From positions 5,469 through 34,738 of IMG/VR virus record IMGVR_UViG_3300030109_000514: a DNA stretch of 29,270 nucleotides. One strand, given 5' to 3'. How positions within the stretch are numbered: position 1 is the stretch's first letter; each line of letters starts with the position of its first letter. The position numbers and the translations under genes are program-made. Of this stretch, positions 28,353-29,270 are shown piece after piece. Below the pieces are notes generated by a model. It was not told where the DNA came from. It saw only the letters and a list, made by a program, of their open reading frames with translations, and did not search any database. Origin of the DNA: a virus.

Positions 28353-29025
28353 TGATCTTCATATACCATATCATCACAAGGATAGTTTTGAATTTTTACG
28401 TGAAATTAAGAAAGAATATAAACCAGACTTCGTGGTTAATATTGGCGATCTACTTGATTTCCACGCTATATCTATGCACTCTCACGATCCAGACTTATAT
28501 TCTGCTGGGCATGAATTAGATAAATCAAAAGAATACATTAAACAATTAGAAGGTATATTTCCACAATGTGTTGAAGTAGAAAGTAATCATAGTAGTTTAG
28601 TATTTAGACGTGCATTAAAATATGGAATGTCTAAACAATTTTTAAAAGGTTATGGTGAATTTCTTGGTACAAAGAAATGGAAATGGGTAGATGATTTAAC
28701 ACTTACAATGTCTAATGGACAAAGATGTTTCTTTACACATGGTAGATCTGCGGATGTATTAAAGGTATCACAAACAATGGGTATGTCAGCAGTACAAGGG
28801 CATTATCATACAAAGTTTCTTGTATCTTGGTGGGCCAATCCAGATAATCTTTTCTTTGCTATGAATGTAGGATGTTTGATAAATCAAAAATCACAAAGTT
28901 TTGCATACGCTAAAAATTTTAAGACAAGATTTATATTAGGATCTGCTATGATAGTTGACGGTTATCCTAAACTACTTCCAATGGTTCTTAATAATAAAGG
29001 TAATTGGATAGGTAAATTAGTTTAA
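28324..29025 (+). CDS. Calcineurin-like metallophosphoesterase
   Basis: 233 residues. Motif I S-D-L-H-I-P (Asp11, His13), motif II N-I-G-D-L-L-D (Asp42), motif III E-S-N-H-S-S (Asn88, His89), motif V T-H-G (His139) and the final Q-G-H-Y-H-T (His160, His162). Together these form the two-metal centre of the family. The usual G-N-H-[DE] is E-S-N-H-S here, a variation compatible with metal binding. Phage members may act on nucleotides, RNA ends or signals; the substrate cannot be named. Ends 4 bases into the convergent minus-strand gene. Confidence 0.9.
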   Translation: MTHKRILVISDLHIPYHHKDSFEFLREIKKEYKPDFVVNIGDLLDFHAISMHSHDPDLYSAGHELDKSKEYIKQLEGIFPQCVEVESNHSSLVFRRALKYGMSKQFLKGYGEFLGTKKWKWVDDLTLTMSNGQRCFFTHGRSADVLKVSQTMGMSAVQGHYHTKFLVSWWANPDNLFFAMNVGCLINQKSQSFAYAKNFKTRFILGSAMIVDGYPKLLPMVLNNKGNWIGKLV

Positions 29026-29165
29026 GCGTAGCTAGATTTTTTAGTACCAAATTTAGGAAATGACTTTTTCTTTCTTTGTTTACTCATAGCATTCTTAATA
29101 GCTTTATCTCTTTTCTTTTCGTAGCCACTCATTTTCCCATCTTTATTTAGATCACCTTTACTCAT
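29022..29165 (-). CDS. Small basic protein (47 aa)
   Basis: 47 codons: MSKGDLNKDGKMSGYEKKRD, then N-A-M-S-K-Q-R-K-K-K-S-F-P-K-F-G-T-K-K. A perfect AGGAGGATAT ribosome-binding site precedes the ATG. About half the residues are Lys, Arg or polar. D-L-N-K-D-G-K-M-S has an EF-hand-like D-x-N-x-D-G-x-[MI]-[ST] look. The C-terminal S-F-P-K-F-G resembles the end of the basic protein at 27248-27421. It overlaps the convergent phosphoesterase stop by 4 bases. It begins 9 bases after the partial tail-protein gene ends. Confidence 0.7.
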   Translation of the reverse strand: MSKGDLNKDGKMSGYEKKRDKAIKNAMSKQRKKKSFPKFGTKKSSYA

Positions 29166-29174
29166 ATATCCTCC

Positions 29175-29270
29175 TTAATATTGTAATGATACTCCTCTTA
29201 TTCTAGCTTCTTTTGAACCACTAGCTTGATTAGCAAAAGATATTTTATATTTTAAACTTGTTCCTGCTGT
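29175..29270 (-). CDS. C-terminus of a probable tail-fibre or other virion protein (partial)
   Basis: Only the last 31 codons are in the window, reading T-A-G-T-S-L-K-Y-K-I-S-F-A-N-Q then S-K-E-A-R-I-R-G-V-S-L-Q-Y and TAA. The strand-rich pattern ending I-x-G-V-S-L-x-[YW] is typical of the C-terminus of marine phage tail or receptor-binding proteins. The N-terminus lies beyond the right edge, so the late minus-strand module continues outside. Type of virion protein is inferred from very little sequence. Confidence 0.5.
   Translation of the reverse strand, partial: TAGTSLKYKISFANQASGSKEARIRGVSLQY

Noticed and set aside
1-29270. tRNA genes, CRISPR arrays, insertion sequences and integrase attachment sites.
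   Set aside because: No cloverleaf-like T-loop motif, no repeat-spacer pattern, no transposase or integrase frame and no obvious terminal repeats were seen by eye.

Overview
The window is a contiguous piece of a tailed-phage genome with a short (podovirus-type) tail. It is AT-rich and very densely packed: many genes overlap by 1-40 bases, often as TAATG or ATGA junctions. The T7-type connector, tail-tube and internal-core genes, the small basic proteins and the absence of any phage RNA polymerase resemble marine podoviruses of alphaproteobacteria such as the HTVC010P-like pelagiphages. That host assignment is inference from gene content only. The window is not a whole genome: an internal-core gene runs off the left edge and a tail-type gene runs off the right edge, both on the minus strand. 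No tRNA, rRNA, CRISPR array, insertion sequence, integrase or DNA polymerase was seen.

Layout. (1) 1-15861, minus strand: late packaging and virion genes. In transcription order these are a small unknown protein, a PD-(D/E)XK nuclease, the large terminase, two small related proteins flanking a GNAT-like protein, the portal, a Bbp19-like protein, scaffold, major capsid, decoration protein, tail tubular proteins A and B, a gp14-like internal protein, a small protein, a 608-residue internal protein and a giant internal protein with a lytic transglycosylase motif. (2) 15862-16311: a 450-base GC-richer non-coding stretch, then terS on the minus strand (16312-16737). (3) 16823-18619, plus strand: nine tiny overlapping genes of unknown function, closed by a hairpin terminator. 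(4) 18728-23742, minus strand: a control and replication unit with a coiled-coil protein, a Cro/YdaS-like helix-turn-helix protein, a 326-base non-coding region full of repeats, a DUF1376 protein, a RepB-type primase, a DEAH helicase, a Ref-like HNH nuclease and small proteins. (5) 23857-29025, plus strand: an SSB-like protein, a Cas4-like exonuclease, a MazG-like protein, small membrane or exported proteins, a holin candidate, a T4-type lysozyme and a metallophosphoesterase. (6) 29022-29270, minus strand: a small basic protein and the C-terminus of a probable tail-fibre protein.

The most interesting signal is a 14-bp near-palindrome, TTAACTTAAGTTAA and variants. It occurs five times at the starts of the regulatory, replication, small-gene and packaging units. 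At three of these it lies on or just after a sigma-70-like promoter. Two copies sit exactly 22 bp apart between the divergent Cro-like and SSB operons. I read this as one repressor-operator circuit that could coordinate most of the genome, with the 23306-23518 product as the obvious candidate repressor. The two long non-coding regions also share two exact words (11 and 12 bp) and carry other repeats, making them candidates for an origin and a packaging site.
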